Shown here: piece by piece, positions 18,174-26,248 of the stretch
Layout of the letters: each line of letters opens with the position of its first letter
How positions within the stretch are numbered: position 1 is the stretch's first letter
Assembly: GCF_001509485.1 (NCBI RefSeq)
Contig: NZ_LLZI01000252.1
Coordinates: 1-38,813, forward strand
DNA from: Streptomyces sp. NRRL F-4489
GTDB lineage: Bacteria; Actinomycetota; Actinomycetes; Streptomycetales; Streptomycetaceae
Direction: 5' to 3'
DNA: 38,813 nt
Notes under the pieces: generated by a model
What the model was told of the DNA's origin: nothing
The model's database searches: none
The model's input: only the letters and a program-made list of their open reading frames with translations
Program-made: the position numbers and the translations under genes

Positions 18174-18302
18174 CGGGTGCCCCTTGTCCCCCTTGAGACG
18201 TGGCCGGGCGCGGCGGTTCGCCGGCCTGTCGTTGTCGTGCCCGCGCCGGCACGCCGTGCCGGGCGTGCCGCCGCTCAATTTACTGGCCGCGCACCCTGGC
18301 TA

Positions 18303-18317
18303 TGTCCGGTGCGGACA
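18303..18317. promoter_or_regulatory. palindrome in the gabT/ATPase divergent promoter region
   Basis: TGTCCGgtgCGGACA is a perfect 6-3-6 inverted repeat within the 254-bp divergent interval. A TAACCT at 18373-18378 fits a -10 for gabT, about 50 bp before its ATG, placing the palindrome about 55 bp upstream of that -10. It is a candidate operator for the nearby PucR protein or another regulator. The assignment is inferred from position. Confidence 0.45.
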
Positions 18318-18427
18318 ACGCAACACGCGCACTTCTCCCGAACGGAACATGCCAGACCCGCCCCACCGCCCCTAACCTGCGAGAACAAGACCTCTGTACG
18401 TCCGTGTTCCACCCCCAGGAGACTGTC

Positions 18428-19777
18428 ATGACCGAACTGTCCGGAGGACCCGCCCTCCCCCAGGAGCGTCGCGTCGTCACCGCGATCCCCGGCCCCAAGT
18501 CCCAGGAGCTGTGGGCGCGCAAGCAGGAGACCGTCGCCGCGGGTGTCGGCGCGGTCCTGCCCGTCTTCGTCAAGCGCGCGGGCGGCGGTGTCCTGGAGGA
18601 CGTGGACGGCAACTCGCTGATCGACTTCGGTTCCGGTATCGCGGTGACCTCGGTCGGCAACAGCGCGGAGGCGGTCGTCCGCCGCGCCGTCGCGCAGCTC
18701 GCGGACTTCACCCACACCTGTGCGATGGTCACGCCGTACGAGCCCTACGTCGAGGTCTGCGAGCAGCTCGCCGAGCTGACGCCGGGCGACCACCAGAAGA
18801 AGTCGGCGCTGTTCAACTCGGGCGCCGAGGCGGTCGAGAACGCCGTCAAGATCGCGCGGGCGTACACCAAGCGCCAGGCGGTCGTGGTGTTCGACCACGG
18901 CTACCACGGCCGGACGAACCTCACGATGGCGCTGACCGCGAAGAACATGCCGTACAAGCACGGTTTCGGCCCGTTCGCGCCCGAGGTCTACCGCGTGCCG
19001 CTGGCCTACCCCTACCGCTGGCTGACCGGCCCGGAGAACTGCGCGCAGGAGGCCGCCGAGCAGGTCATCACGCAGATCACCAAGCAGATCGGCGCGGAGA
19101 ACGTCGCGGCGATCATCATCGAGCCGGTGCTCGGCGAGGGCGGCTTCATCGAGCCGGCCAAGGGCTTCCTGCCGGCCATCGTGAACTTCGCGAAGGAGAA
19201 CGGCATCGTCTTCGTCGCGGACGAGATCCAGTCCGGCTTCTGCCGCACCGGCCAGTGGTTCGCGTGCGAGGACGAGGGCATCGTGCCGGACCTCATCACG
19301 ACCGCCAAGGGCATCGCCGGCGGTCTGCCGCTGGCGGCGGTGACCGGCCGCGCCGAGATCATGGACGCCGCGCACGCGGGCGGCCTGGGCGGCACCTACG
19401 GCGGCAACCCGGTGGCCTGCGCCGCCGCGCTCGGCTCCATCGAGACCATGCGCGAGCTGGACCTGAACGCCAAGGCCAAGCGCATCGAGGAGGTCATGAA
19501 GGGCCGCCTCACCGCGATGCAGGAGAAGTTCGACATCATCGGCGAGGTCCGCGGCCGCGGCGCGATGATCGCGATCGAGCTGGTCAAGTCCGGTTCCAAG
19601 GACCCGAACCCGGAGGCCACCTCGGCGCTCGCCAAGGCGTGCCACCAGGAGGGCCTGCTGGTCCTGACCACCGGTACGTTCGGCAATGTGCTGCGCTTCC
19701 TGCCGCCGCTGGTCATCGGCGAGGACCTGCTGAACGAGGGCCTGGACATCCTGGAGACGGCGTTCGGGCAGCTCTGA
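18428..19777 (+). CDS. gabT: 4-aminobutyrate-2-oxoglutarate transaminase
   Basis: GabT transfers the amino group of GABA to 2-oxoglutarate, giving succinic semialdehyde and glutamate. The 449-residue protein is a fold-type I PLP aminotransferase of class III. Visible features are FNSGAEAVENAVKIARAYT (PLP phosphate binding), GYHGRTNLTMALT, the PLP-ring Asp in VADEIQSGFCRTG, and the Schiff-base Lys294 in TTAKGIAGGLPLAAVTG. GGTYGGNPVACAAAL follows. The ATG at 18428 has CAGGAG eight bases upstream. It is divergent from the membrane ATPase and completes the route from polyamine-derived GABA to succinate with the nearby aldehyde dehydrogenase. Confidence 0.96.
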   Translation: MTELSGGPALPQERRVVTAIPGPKSQELWARKQETVAAGVGAVLPVFVKRAGGGVLEDVDGNSLIDFGSGIAVTSVGNSAEAVVRRAVAQLADFTHTCAMVTPYEPYVEVCEQLAELTPGDHQKKSALFNSGAEAVENAVKIARAYTKRQAVVVFDHGYHGRTNLTMALTAKNMPYKHGFGPFAPEVYRVPLAYPYRWLTGPENCAQEAAEQVITQITKQIGAENVAAIIIEPVLGEGGFIEPAKGFLPAIVNFAKENGIVFVADEIQSGFCRTGQWFACEDEGIVPDLITTAKGIAGGLPLAAVTGRAEIMDAAHAGGLGGTYGGNPVACAAALGSIETMRELDLNAKAKRIEEVMKGRLTAMQEKFDIIGEVRGRGAMIAIELVKSGSKDPNPEATSALAKACHQEGLLVLTTGTFGNVLRFLPPLVIGEDLLNEGLDILETAFGQL

Positions 19778-19785
19778 GCGAGCCC

Positions 19786-19919
19786 GCGGTTCCGAGGGAG
19801 CCCGCCGGTTCCGAGTGACGGCCGGTTCCGAGGGAGTTCCCGGCGGCCCGGGTGGCACGGCCTTTGCGCCTGCCGCCCGGGCCGCGCCCGTTCCGGTGTC
19901 CGTTCCGGTGTCCGTTCCG
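19786..19919 (+). repeat. short degenerate direct repeats downstream of gabT
   Basis: CGGTTCCGAG recurs three times at 17-18-bp intervals between 19786 and 19832. GTTCCGGTGTCC then occurs twice in tandem (19890-19901 and 19902-19913), followed by a partial third copy. They look like slippage repeats in an untranslated region; no protein is encoded. Confidence 0.55.
19843..19885 (+). terminator. candidate gabT terminator
   Basis: The 10-bp stem GCGGCCCGGG/CCCGGGCCGC (19843-19852 with 19876-19885) has a 23-nt loop and lies 65 bp after the gabT stop. The large loop and missing U-tract make it a moderate candidate. Confidence 0.45.
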
Positions 19920-20025
19920 CCGGCCGTCGCGCCCGGCCCGACGCGCGTGAAGAAGATGTGCGGGGGCAATGGCGGGCACGTGAGGTGGCTTACGGGGCGC
20001 GCCCTCGGTGCCGTACCGTTTCGGC

Positions 20026-20258
20026 AGATGAGAGAAACACCCGCCCGCAGGGGACTGCGGACGGCGCCCGGTCGGCGCCTGCCCGGCTTCGACCTGGCCG
20101 TGCCTCGCGCACACCCACCGGGGACCCTGGCACTGGACACCCCGGGACGCCTCACCGATCGGCTGTCCGCCCGCCCCAGACCCCCCGGGGCGCGCGGCAC
20201 ACCGGTCCACCCGGCCGCTCCGGAACCACCCCCCCTGTTCCGGAGCGGCCGCTTTTTT
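20026..20258 (+). ncRNA. candidate small RNA between gabT and the PAP2 gene
   Basis: About 230 nt with no credible open frame end in a strong intrinsic terminator that is not adjacent to any upstream gene end; gabT stops 435 bp before it. A weak promoter-like pair, TTACGG (19990-19995) and TACCGT (20014-20019) with an 18-bp spacer, would start RNA near 20026. The gabT transcript appears to have its own hairpin at 19843. An alternative is a long gabT 3' untranslated region. The 5' boundary is a guess. Confidence 0.35.
20212..20258 (+). terminator. strong intrinsic terminator with U-tract
   Basis: A perfect 15-bp stem (20212-20226 with 20237-20251) has a 10-nt loop and is followed by six T residues (20253-20258). 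It is the only hairpin I found in the window with a clear U-tract. It ends either a gabT read-through transcript or the candidate small RNA, and isolates the PAP2 gene 57 bp downstream. Confidence 0.9.
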
Positions 20259-20314
20259 GCGTCTGGCGACGGTTTACGCCCCGGGGGCGAGTTGTGTCCG
20301 GCGGAAGCCCGGTG

Positions 20315-21040
20315 ATGAGGTGGGGCGGGCCAGGCGGCTTGACGACGGAAGGCGGGGCGAGGTGGGGGGGCGTGCGGGGCGGACGATGGCGCCGGCGGTG
20401 GTACGCGGTCGTGGCGGCGGTCAGCGCGCTGCTCTTCGCGCTGCTGACCTGGCAGGTCGCGGCGCACGGCGCGGTGCGCGGGGCCGATGAGCGGCTGGGG
20501 CGCGCGGTGGCGGCGAGCGCCGTGCCCGGGGCGCTCGCCCAGTTCCTCGCGGACCTCGGCAACACGGTCGTGGCGCTGCCGGTGCTGCTGGCCGCGGCGG
20601 GGTGGACGCTGTGGCGGACCCGGCGCGGGGCGGGCCGCCGGTGGCTGCCGCCGCTCGCCGCGCTCGGCGCCCTCGCCGCCGTGCCCGCGCTGGTCGTCCC
20701 GGTCAAGGCGTGGCTGGACCGGCCGGGGCCGGCCCGGATGGCCGGTGCGCACGAGGGGTTCTTCCCCTCGGGGCACGGGGCGACGGCGGCCGTGGCGTAC
20801 GGGCTGGTGGCGCTGCTGCTGGTCCGCGCGCACCCGGTACGGCGGGCCGGCGCGACGGCGGCCGCCGCGGCGGCCGGGCTGGTCATCGCGGGCGTCGGCG
20901 TGGGGCTGGTGCGGCAGGGCTACCACTGGCCGCTGGACGTGCTCGCCTCCTGGTGCCTGGCCGGGGTCCTGCTGCCCCTGTGGTGCGCGGTGTGCGAGCG
21001 GTGGGCGGGCCGGAACGGACAGCCCGAAATCGGCATCTGA
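20315..21040 (+). CDS. PAP2-family membrane phosphatase
   Basis: A 241-residue integral membrane protein with about five or six hydrophobic helices and the phosphatidic-acid-phosphatase layout. It has KAWLDRPGP (C1-like), FFPSGHGATAAVAYG (C2, with the conserved His) and VRQGYHWPLDVLASW (C3, with the nucleophilic His and following Asp). Family members dephosphorylate lipid phosphates such as undecaprenyl diphosphate or phosphatidate at the outer membrane leaflet. C1 has GP where the canonical pattern has RP, and the Arg before the C3 His is closer than usual, so activity is uncertain. The ATG at 20315 directly follows an in-frame GTG at 20312; GGAAG lies upstream. Confidence 0.85.
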   Translation: MRWGGPGGLTTEGGARWGGVRGGRWRRRWYAVVAAVSALLFALLTWQVAAHGAVRGADERLGRAVAASAVPGALAQFLADLGNTVVALPVLLAAAGWTLWRTRRGAGRRWLPPLAALGALAAVPALVVPVKAWLDRPGPARMAGAHEGFFPSGHGATAAVAYGLVALLLVRAHPVRRAGATAAAAAAGLVIAGVGVGLVRQGYHWPLDVLASWCLAGVLLPLWCAVCERWAGRNGQPEIGI

Positions 21041-21082
21041 CATAGCGTCAAAACCCCAGCCCAGCAGGCCCGTTGAGCGGGC

Positions 21083-21547
21083 TCACCGCCACCGGCGGGT
21101 CCTCCGGGCGCCGGCCGCCACCGCCGCGTGCAGGGCCCGTTCCAGCGCGGCCGGGTCGGTGAGCGTGCCGGAGCCGTCCGGCGGGACCAGCCAGCGCACC
21201 CCGCCGGTGGCCCGCCCGGGGTACGGCACCACGATCCAGGTGCCGGGGCCGGCCGCGCGGACGCCGGTGGCCAGCCAGTGCGCGGCGGTCCCGGTCGGGA
21301 CGAGGAAGCCCGTCCGGGCGTCCCGGAAGTCCGACAGCACCGGTCCCGGACGGTACGCCTCGCGCGCCAGCAGCGCCAGCGCGGGGTGGCCGAGGGCCCC
21401 CTCGACGATCAGGACGTCCCAGCGGCGGCCGGCCTCCAGCAGCGCCACTCCGAGCGGGTTGCGTTCCCATGCGCGGCGGCAGGCCGCCGGATCCGGTGCG
21501 GCCGACGCCAGCCAGTCCACCGGGTCGTGCACCCCCGTGGCGGTCAT
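21083..21547 (-). CDS. hypothetical protein, Streptomyces Prim-Pol-like small protein
   Basis: A 154-residue soluble protein with no motif I can assign to a catalytic function. Segments such as GVALLEAGRRWDVLIVEGALG, seen as a strand-rich core, and WIVVPYPG with RWLVPPDGSGTLTDP recall the small primase-polymerase-like proteins frequent in Streptomyces. This resemblance is by eye only. The ATG has a GAGGGAGG element upstream. It lies downstream of the PuuB-like oxidase on the same strand after a terminator hairpin, so it is probably an independent unit. Confidence 0.75.
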   Translation of the reverse strand: MTATGVHDPVDWLASAAPDPAACRRAWERNPLGVALLEAGRRWDVLIVEGALGHPALALLAREAYRPGPVLSDFRDARTGFLVPTGTAAHWLATGVRAAGPGTWIVVPYPGRATGGVRWLVPPDGSGTLTDPAALERALHAAVAAGARRTRRWR

Positions 21548-21691
21548 CCGATCCCTCCCTCTTCCGGCCCCGGGCGGGCCGTGTCACCAGGAGAGAAGGG
21601 GGTGCGGCGAGATCCTTACACGGGTCGGCGGGGGTTTTTCCGCACCCCGGCGGCCGGAGCGCCCCGAGGGACGCCCCGCGCCCAAAGCCCA

Positions 21692-21723
21692 GGAGCGGGC
21701 GGCTCCCCCAGCCCGCCCGCTCC
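21692..21723 (-). terminator. terminator after the PuuB-like oxidase gene
   Basis: A perfect 11-bp stem (21692-21702 with 21713-21723) has a 10-nt loop and lies 34 bp after the oxidase stop. It probably ends the potD-potA-potB-potC-oxidase transcript. Confidence 0.75.
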
Positions 21724-21757
21724 ACAACCCCCAGAGGCCCCACAGGCCCCGGCGAGG

Positions 21758-23185
21758 TCAGCTGTCGAACCCCAGCCCCACCTTGTCCATCGCCTTCAGC
21801 CACAGGTTGCGCCGGCCGCCGTTCTCGTCGGCGCGGGTCATCGACCACTGGGTGATGCCGATGCCCAGCGACCGGACCGGCTCGGGCGGGAACGGCAGCG
21901 GTTTGCTGCGCACCATCTCCAGCTCGGTCCGCTCGGTGCGCTCCCCCGCCAGCAGGTCCAGCATCACCTCGGCGCCGAAGCGGGTGGCGCCGACGCCGAG
22001 CCCGGTGTAGCCGAGCGCGTAGGCGGTCCGGCCGCCGTGCGCCGTGCCGAAGAAGGCGGAGAAGCGGGCGCAGGTGTCGATCGCGCCGCCCCAGGTGTGG
22101 GTGAAGCGCAGCCCCTCCAGCTGCGGGAAGCAGGTGAAGAAGTGGTGCGCGAGCTTCCGGTACGTCGCCGGGTTCTGGTCGTACTCGGCGCGGACGCCGC
22201 CGCCGTAGCGGTAGACGATGTCGTAGCCGCCCCACAGGATGCGGTTGTCGGCGGTGATCCGGAAGTAGTGGAAGTGGTTGGCGCTGTCGCTCAGGCCCGG
22301 CCGGTTCTTCCAGCCGATCGCGGCGAGCTGGTCGGCGCTGAGCGGCTCGGTCATCAGCGCGTAGTCGTAGACCGGCGCGATGAACGGGCGGACCCGCTTG
22401 ACCAGCGACGGGAAGGCGTTGGTGGCCAGCGCCGCGTGCCGGGCGAAGACCCGGCCGTAGGGGGTGCGGACGGCGATGCCGGGGCCGCGCGAGGACAGGT
22501 CGGTGCCCGGGGTGTGCTCGTAGATCCGCACGCCGAGCGAGAGGCAGGCGCGCTTGAGGCCCCAGGCGAGCTTGGCGGGGTGGACCATGGCGACGCCGGT
22601 GCGGTCCCACAGGCCGGCGAGGAAGGTCGGCGAGTCGACCTCGGCGCGCACCGCGTCCCGGTCGAGGAACTCCTGGCCGCCCAGGCCGAGCCGCTCGGCC
22701 TCCTCGGCCATCTCGCGGAGCTCGGCGACCTGGTGCGGGGCGGTGGCGACGTCGATCTCGCCGGTGCGCTCGAAATCGCAGTCGATGCCGTAGCGGGCGA
22801 CCGCGTCCTCGATGGCGTCGAGGTTGCGGGCGCCCAGCTCCTCCAGCTTGGCCAGCTCGCCGGGCCAGCGGGCCAGGCCGTTGCCGAGCCCGTGGGTGAG
22901 GGAGGCGGCGCAGAAGCCGCCGTTGCGGCCGGAGGCGGCCCAGCCGATCTCCTGGCCCTCGATGAGGACGACATCGCGCTGCGGATCGCGTTCCTTGGCG
23001 AGCAGCGCGGTCCACAGCCCGGAGTAGCCGCCGCCGACGACCAGCAGGTCGCAGCTCTCGTCGCCGACGAGGGCGGGCTCGGCGGCCGGCCGGGCCGGGT
23101 CCGCCAGCCAGAACGGCGTGGGGGCGGCGTCGGCCAGCGCGCGGACGGGGGAGGCCCCCGAGGTCTTCATGGCAGCTCGTGCCAT
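21758..23185 (-). CDS. FAD-dependent amine oxidoreductase, PuuB-like
   Basis: A 475-residue D-amino-acid-oxidase-superfamily flavoprotein. The dinucleotide-binding DLLVVGGGYSGLWTA is at residues 46-60. GWAASGRNGGF (81-91), typical of gamma-glutamylputrescine oxidase and related enzymes, follows. A C-terminal FAD segment includes YALGYTGLGVGATRFGAEVMLDLL. PuuB oxidises gamma-glutamylputrescine to the aldehyde with release of ammonia and hydrogen peroxide. This substrate is inferred here from the preceding polyamine ABC transporter genes and the aldehyde dehydrogenases. No glutamyl-polyamine ligase is encoded in the window. It begins 15 bp after potC on the same strand, with GAGGAG before the ATG at 23185; an ATG five codons later is a possible alternative. 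Confidence 0.88.
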   Translation of the reverse strand: MARAAMKTSGASPVRALADAAPTPFWLADPARPAAEPALVGDESCDLLVVGGGYSGLWTALLAKERDPQRDVVLIEGQEIGWAASGRNGGFCAASLTHGLGNGLARWPGELAKLEELGARNLDAIEDAVARYGIDCDFERTGEIDVATAPHQVAELREMAEEAERLGLGGQEFLDRDAVRAEVDSPTFLAGLWDRTGVAMVHPAKLAWGLKRACLSLGVRIYEHTPGTDLSSRGPGIAVRTPYGRVFARHAALATNAFPSLVKRVRPFIAPVYDYALMTEPLSADQLAAIGWKNRPGLSDSANHFHYFRITADNRILWGGYDIVYRYGGGVRAEYDQNPATYRKLAHHFFTCFPQLEGLRFTHTWGGAIDTCARFSAFFGTAHGGRTAYALGYTGLGVGATRFGAEVMLDLLAGERTERTELEMVRSKPLPFPPEPVRSLGIGITQWSMTRADENGGRRNLWLKAMDKVGLGFDS

Positions 23186-23200
23186 GCTTCTCAGCTCCTC

Positions 23201-24070
23201 TTAGCTGCGTTTGCGGCGCTTGCCGGCCAGCTGGCCGGCGAGCACACAGAGGACGGCGATCAGGAACATCGCCGTACCGATGACATTGATCTGAACGGGT
23301 GTGCCCCGCTGTGCCGATCCCCAGACGAACATGGGAAAGGTCACGGTGGAGCCGGCATTGAAGTTGGTGATGATGAAGTCGTCGAAGGAGAGCGCGAAGG
23401 AGAGCAGCGCGCCGGCGGCGATGCCGGGCGCGGCGATCGGCAGGGTGACCCGCAGGAAGGTCTGCGCCGGGGAGGCGTAGAGGTCCTGCGCGGCCTGTTC
23501 GAGCCGGGGGTCCATGCTCATCACGCGGGCCTTGACGGCGGTGACGACGAAGCTCAGGCAGAACATGATGTGCGCGATGAGGATCGTCCAGAAGCCGAAC
23601 TGGATCCCCATGTTGAGGAAGAGGGTGGCCAGCGAGGCGGCCATGACGACCTCGGGCATCGCCATCGGCAGGAAGATCAGGGTGTTGACGGAGGCCCGGG
23701 CGCGGAAGCGGTAGCGGGCCAGCGCGAACGCGATCATGGTGCCGAGGACGGTCGCGCCGACGGTCGCCCAGACGGCTATCTCCAGGCTCAGCGCCAGCGA
23801 ACCGCACATGTCGGCGACACCGCACGGGTCGGTCCAGGCGTCGGTGGAGAAGCGCGTCCACTGGTAGTTGAAGCGGCCGTTGGGCTTGTTGAACGAGAAG
23901 ACCATCACCACGACGTTGGGCAGGATCAGGTAGGCCAGGGTGGCCAGGCCCGCCAGGGTGACGAGGTTGCGGCGCAGCCAGCGCAGCCCCTTGCCGGGGG
24001 TGCGGCGGGGCGCGGGCGCGGGGGCCGGGGCAGCGGCCGGGGCCTTCGCGGGGGTGTCGGTGGCCGCCAT
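23201..24070 (-). CDS. potC: polyamine ABC transporter permease PotC
   Basis: A 289-residue inner-membrane permease of the putrescine/spermidine importer. After an Ala/Pro-rich N-tail (residues 1-25) come six hydrophobic helices. The cytoplasmic coupling (EAA-type) loop reads EQAAQDLYASPAQTFLRVTLP, where it meets the ATPase. SFDDFIITNFNAGSTVTFPM near the C-terminus is typical of PotC. The start codon shares one base with the potB stop (TGATG), so translation is coupled. The ATG at 24070 is chosen for this overlap; the reading frame upstream is potB in another frame. Confidence 0.95.
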   Translation of the reverse strand: MAATDTPAKAPAAAPAPAPAPRRTPGKGLRWLRRNLVTLAGLATLAYLILPNVVVMVFSFNKPNGRFNYQWTRFSTDAWTDPCGVADMCGSLALSLEIAVWATVGATVLGTMIAFALARYRFRARASVNTLIFLPMAMPEVVMAASLATLFLNMGIQFGFWTILIAHIMFCLSFVVTAVKARVMSMDPRLEQAAQDLYASPAQTFLRVTLPIAAPGIAAGALLSFALSFDDFIITNFNAGSTVTFPMFVWGSAQRGTPVQINVIGTAMFLIAVLCVLAGQLAGKRRKRS

Positions 24071-25011
24071 CAGACCAGGTCCTCCGTCCCGGACTTGCGG
24101 ATGTAGAGCGTGACCATGGCGAGGATGGCCGCCATGAGGATGAAGGAGAGCGCGGCGGCGGTCGGGTAGTCCAGGACCCGCAGGAACTGCGACTGGATGA
24201 CGTTGCCGATCATCTTCTGGTCGGTGGAGCCCAGCAGTTCGGCGTTGATGTAGTCGCCGGCGGCCGGGATGAAGGTCAGCAGGGTGCCGGCCACGACGCC
24301 GGGCATGGACAGCGGGAAGGTGACCCGGCGGAAGGTGGTGACCGGGCGGGCGTAGAGGTCGCCGGCGGCCTCGTGCAGCCGCGGGTCGATGCGCTCCAGC
24401 GAGGTGTAGAGCGGCAGGACCATGAACGGCAGGAAGTTGTAGGTCAGTCCGCAGACCACCGCCAGCGGGGTGGCCAGCACCCGGTGCCCCTCGGTGATGC
24501 CCAGGGCGCTGGTGAGGTCCAGGATGTGCAGCGCGTTCAGCGCGCCGACCACCGGGCCGCCGTCGGCCAGGATCGTCTTCCAGGCCAGCGTGCGGATCAG
24601 GAAGCTGGTGAAGAACGGGGCGATGACCAGGATCATCAGGACGTTCCGCCAGCGCCCGGCCTTGAGGGCGATGAGGTAGGCCAGCGGGTAGCCGAGCAGC
24701 AGGCACAGCGCGGTGGCGACCGCGGCGTAGGCCACCGAGCGGACGAACTGCGGCCAGTATTCGGCCAGCGCGTCCCAGTAGGTGGCGAGGTGCCAGGTGA
24801 CCTTGAAGCCCTCTTCGAGGGAGCCGGTCTGCAGCGAGGTGGACGCCTGGTAGACCAGCGGCGCGGCGAAGAAGACGATCAGCCAGAGGATGCCGGGCAG
24901 CAGCAGCCAGTAGGGGACCAGCCGCTTGCGGGCCGGGGTCCTGCGCAGCGGCGGGGCCTCGTCGGCGGGCTCCTCGTCCGGTGGTGCGGGGAGGGCAGCG
25001 GTGGCGGTCAT
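24070..25011 (-). CDS. potB: polyamine ABC transporter permease PotB
   Basis: A 313-residue permease partner of PotC. The N-tail (residues 1-30) is charged and Pro-rich, and is followed by YWLLLPGILWLIVFFAAPL, the first membrane helix. The coupling loop is HEAAGDLYARPVTTFRRVTFPL. GTLLTFIPAAGDYINAELLG is a PotB hallmark. The ATG at 25011 overlaps the potA stop as ATGA and the stop overlaps the potC start, so potA, potB and potC are one translationally coupled unit. Confidence 0.95.
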   Translation of the reverse strand: MTATAALPAPPDEEPADEAPPLRRTPARKRLVPYWLLLPGILWLIVFFAAPLVYQASTSLQTGSLEEGFKVTWHLATYWDALAEYWPQFVRSVAYAAVATALCLLLGYPLAYLIALKAGRWRNVLMILVIAPFFTSFLIRTLAWKTILADGGPVVGALNALHILDLTSALGITEGHRVLATPLAVVCGLTYNFLPFMVLPLYTSLERIDPRLHEAAGDLYARPVTTFRRVTFPLSMPGVVAGTLLTFIPAAGDYINAELLGSTDQKMIGNVIQSQFLRVLDYPTAAALSFILMAAILAMVTLYIRKSGTEDLV

Positions 25012-26171
25012 GCGGCCTCCTCGCCGGGGTCCGCGCCGGCGGCGATGTCCTGTTCGGCGTCGAGGCCGAAGGTGTGCTCGGGCTTCCAGTGCAGAACGGT
25101 TTCGGCGCCGGGCACCAGGCGGCCGTCCCGCCCGAGGTTCTGCTCGTAGACGGCGAGCTCGCCGACGCCGGGGACGTCGATGACGTACTGGGTGGAGACG
25201 CCGATGAAGCTGGCGTCCCGGACCCGGCCGGTGAGGCGGTTGTGGCCGGCGGGGATCTCCCCGGCGTCGTCGGCGTGCGCCAGGGCGACCTTCTCGGGGC
25301 GGACGCCGGCCAGCACCTTGCCGCCCGCGCGGGCTTCGGTGCGACATCGCCCGGCGGGCAGCCGGAGGGTGGCGCCGCCGGCCGTGAGCACGAGTTCCTC
25401 GCCGCCGGCCGCGGTGACCTCGGCGGCGATGAGGTTGGAGGTGCCCAGGAAGTTGGCGACGAAGGTGGTGCCGGGGTTCTCGTACAACTCGGCGGGCGCG
25501 CCGAGCTGTTCGACCCGGCCGCCGTTCATCACGGCCACGGTGTCGGCCATCGTCATGGCCTCCTCCTGGTCGTGGGTGACGTGCACGAAGGTGATGCCGA
25601 CCTCGGTCTGGATGCGCTTGAGCTCCAGCTGCATCTGGCGGCGCAGCTTGAGGTCGAGGGCGCCCAGCGGCTCGTCGAGCAGCAGCACCTCGGGGTGGTT
25701 GATCAGGGCGCGGGCGACCGCGACGCGCTGCTGCTGGCCGCCGGAGAGCTGCTGCGGCTTGCGGCGGGCCATCGGGCCGAGCTGGACGAGGTCGAGCATC
25801 TCGCCGACCTGCTTGGCGACCGACTTGATACCGCGGCGGCGCAGGCCGAAGGCGACGTTCTCGAAGATGTCCAGGTGCGGGAAGAGCGCGTAGTTCTGGA
25901 AGACGGTGTTGACCTGGCGCTTGTAGGGCGGCAGGGCGGTGACGTCCTGGCCGGCGAGTTCGACGGTGCCGGTGGTGGGCTCCTCCAGGCCGGCGATCAT
26001 GCGCAGGGTGGTGGTCTTGCCGCAGCCCGAGGCGCCCAGCAGCGCGAAGAACGAGCCGGCGGGGATGGTGAGGTCCAGCGGGTGGACGGCGGTGAAGGAA
26101 CCGTAGGTCTTGCTGATCCCGCGGAGGCGGACGTCGCCGCCGCTGCTCCGGGGGGTCTCGGTCTGGGTCAT
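25008..26171 (-). CDS. potA: polyamine ABC transporter ATP-binding protein PotA
   Basis: The 387-residue ATPase powers polyamine uptake. It has a complete motif set: Walker A GASGCGKT (46-53), Q-loop in VFQNYALFPHL, signature LSGGQQQR (142-149), Walker B LLLDEP, D-loop ALDLKLR and H-loop His200 in HVTHDQEEA. A C-terminal TOBE-type regulatory domain (about 270-375) includes GVRPEKVAL. It follows potD by 77 bp and overlaps potB by four bases. Confidence 0.97.
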   Translation of the reverse strand: MTQTETPRSSGGDVRLRGISKTYGSFTAVHPLDLTIPAGSFFALLGASGCGKTTTLRMIAGLEEPTTGTVELAGQDVTALPPYKRQVNTVFQNYALFPHLDIFENVAFGLRRRGIKSVAKQVGEMLDLVQLGPMARRKPQQLSGGQQQRVAVARALINHPEVLLLDEPLGALDLKLRRQMQLELKRIQTEVGITFVHVTHDQEEAMTMADTVAVMNGGRVEQLGAPAELYENPGTTFVANFLGTSNLIAAEVTAAGGEELVLTAGGATLRLPAGRCRTEARAGGKVLAGVRPEKVALAHADDAGEIPAGHNRLTGRVRDASFIGVSTQYVIDVPGVGELAVYEQNLGRDGRLVPGAETVLHWKPEHTFGLDAEQDIAAGADPGEEAA

Positions 26172-26248
26172 AGGGGTCGTCCCGTGGGTCGGTGGGCAGA
26201 ACGGCTCGGGCGGGCCCGGGTGCGGGGCCGGGCTCCGCCGGGACCGGC

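Noticed and set aside
18315..18347. A further copy of the aldehyde dehydrogenase promoter motif upstream of gabT
   Set aside because: Only the AACGGAA core (18341-18347) matches. The flanking bases and inverted repeat are absent.
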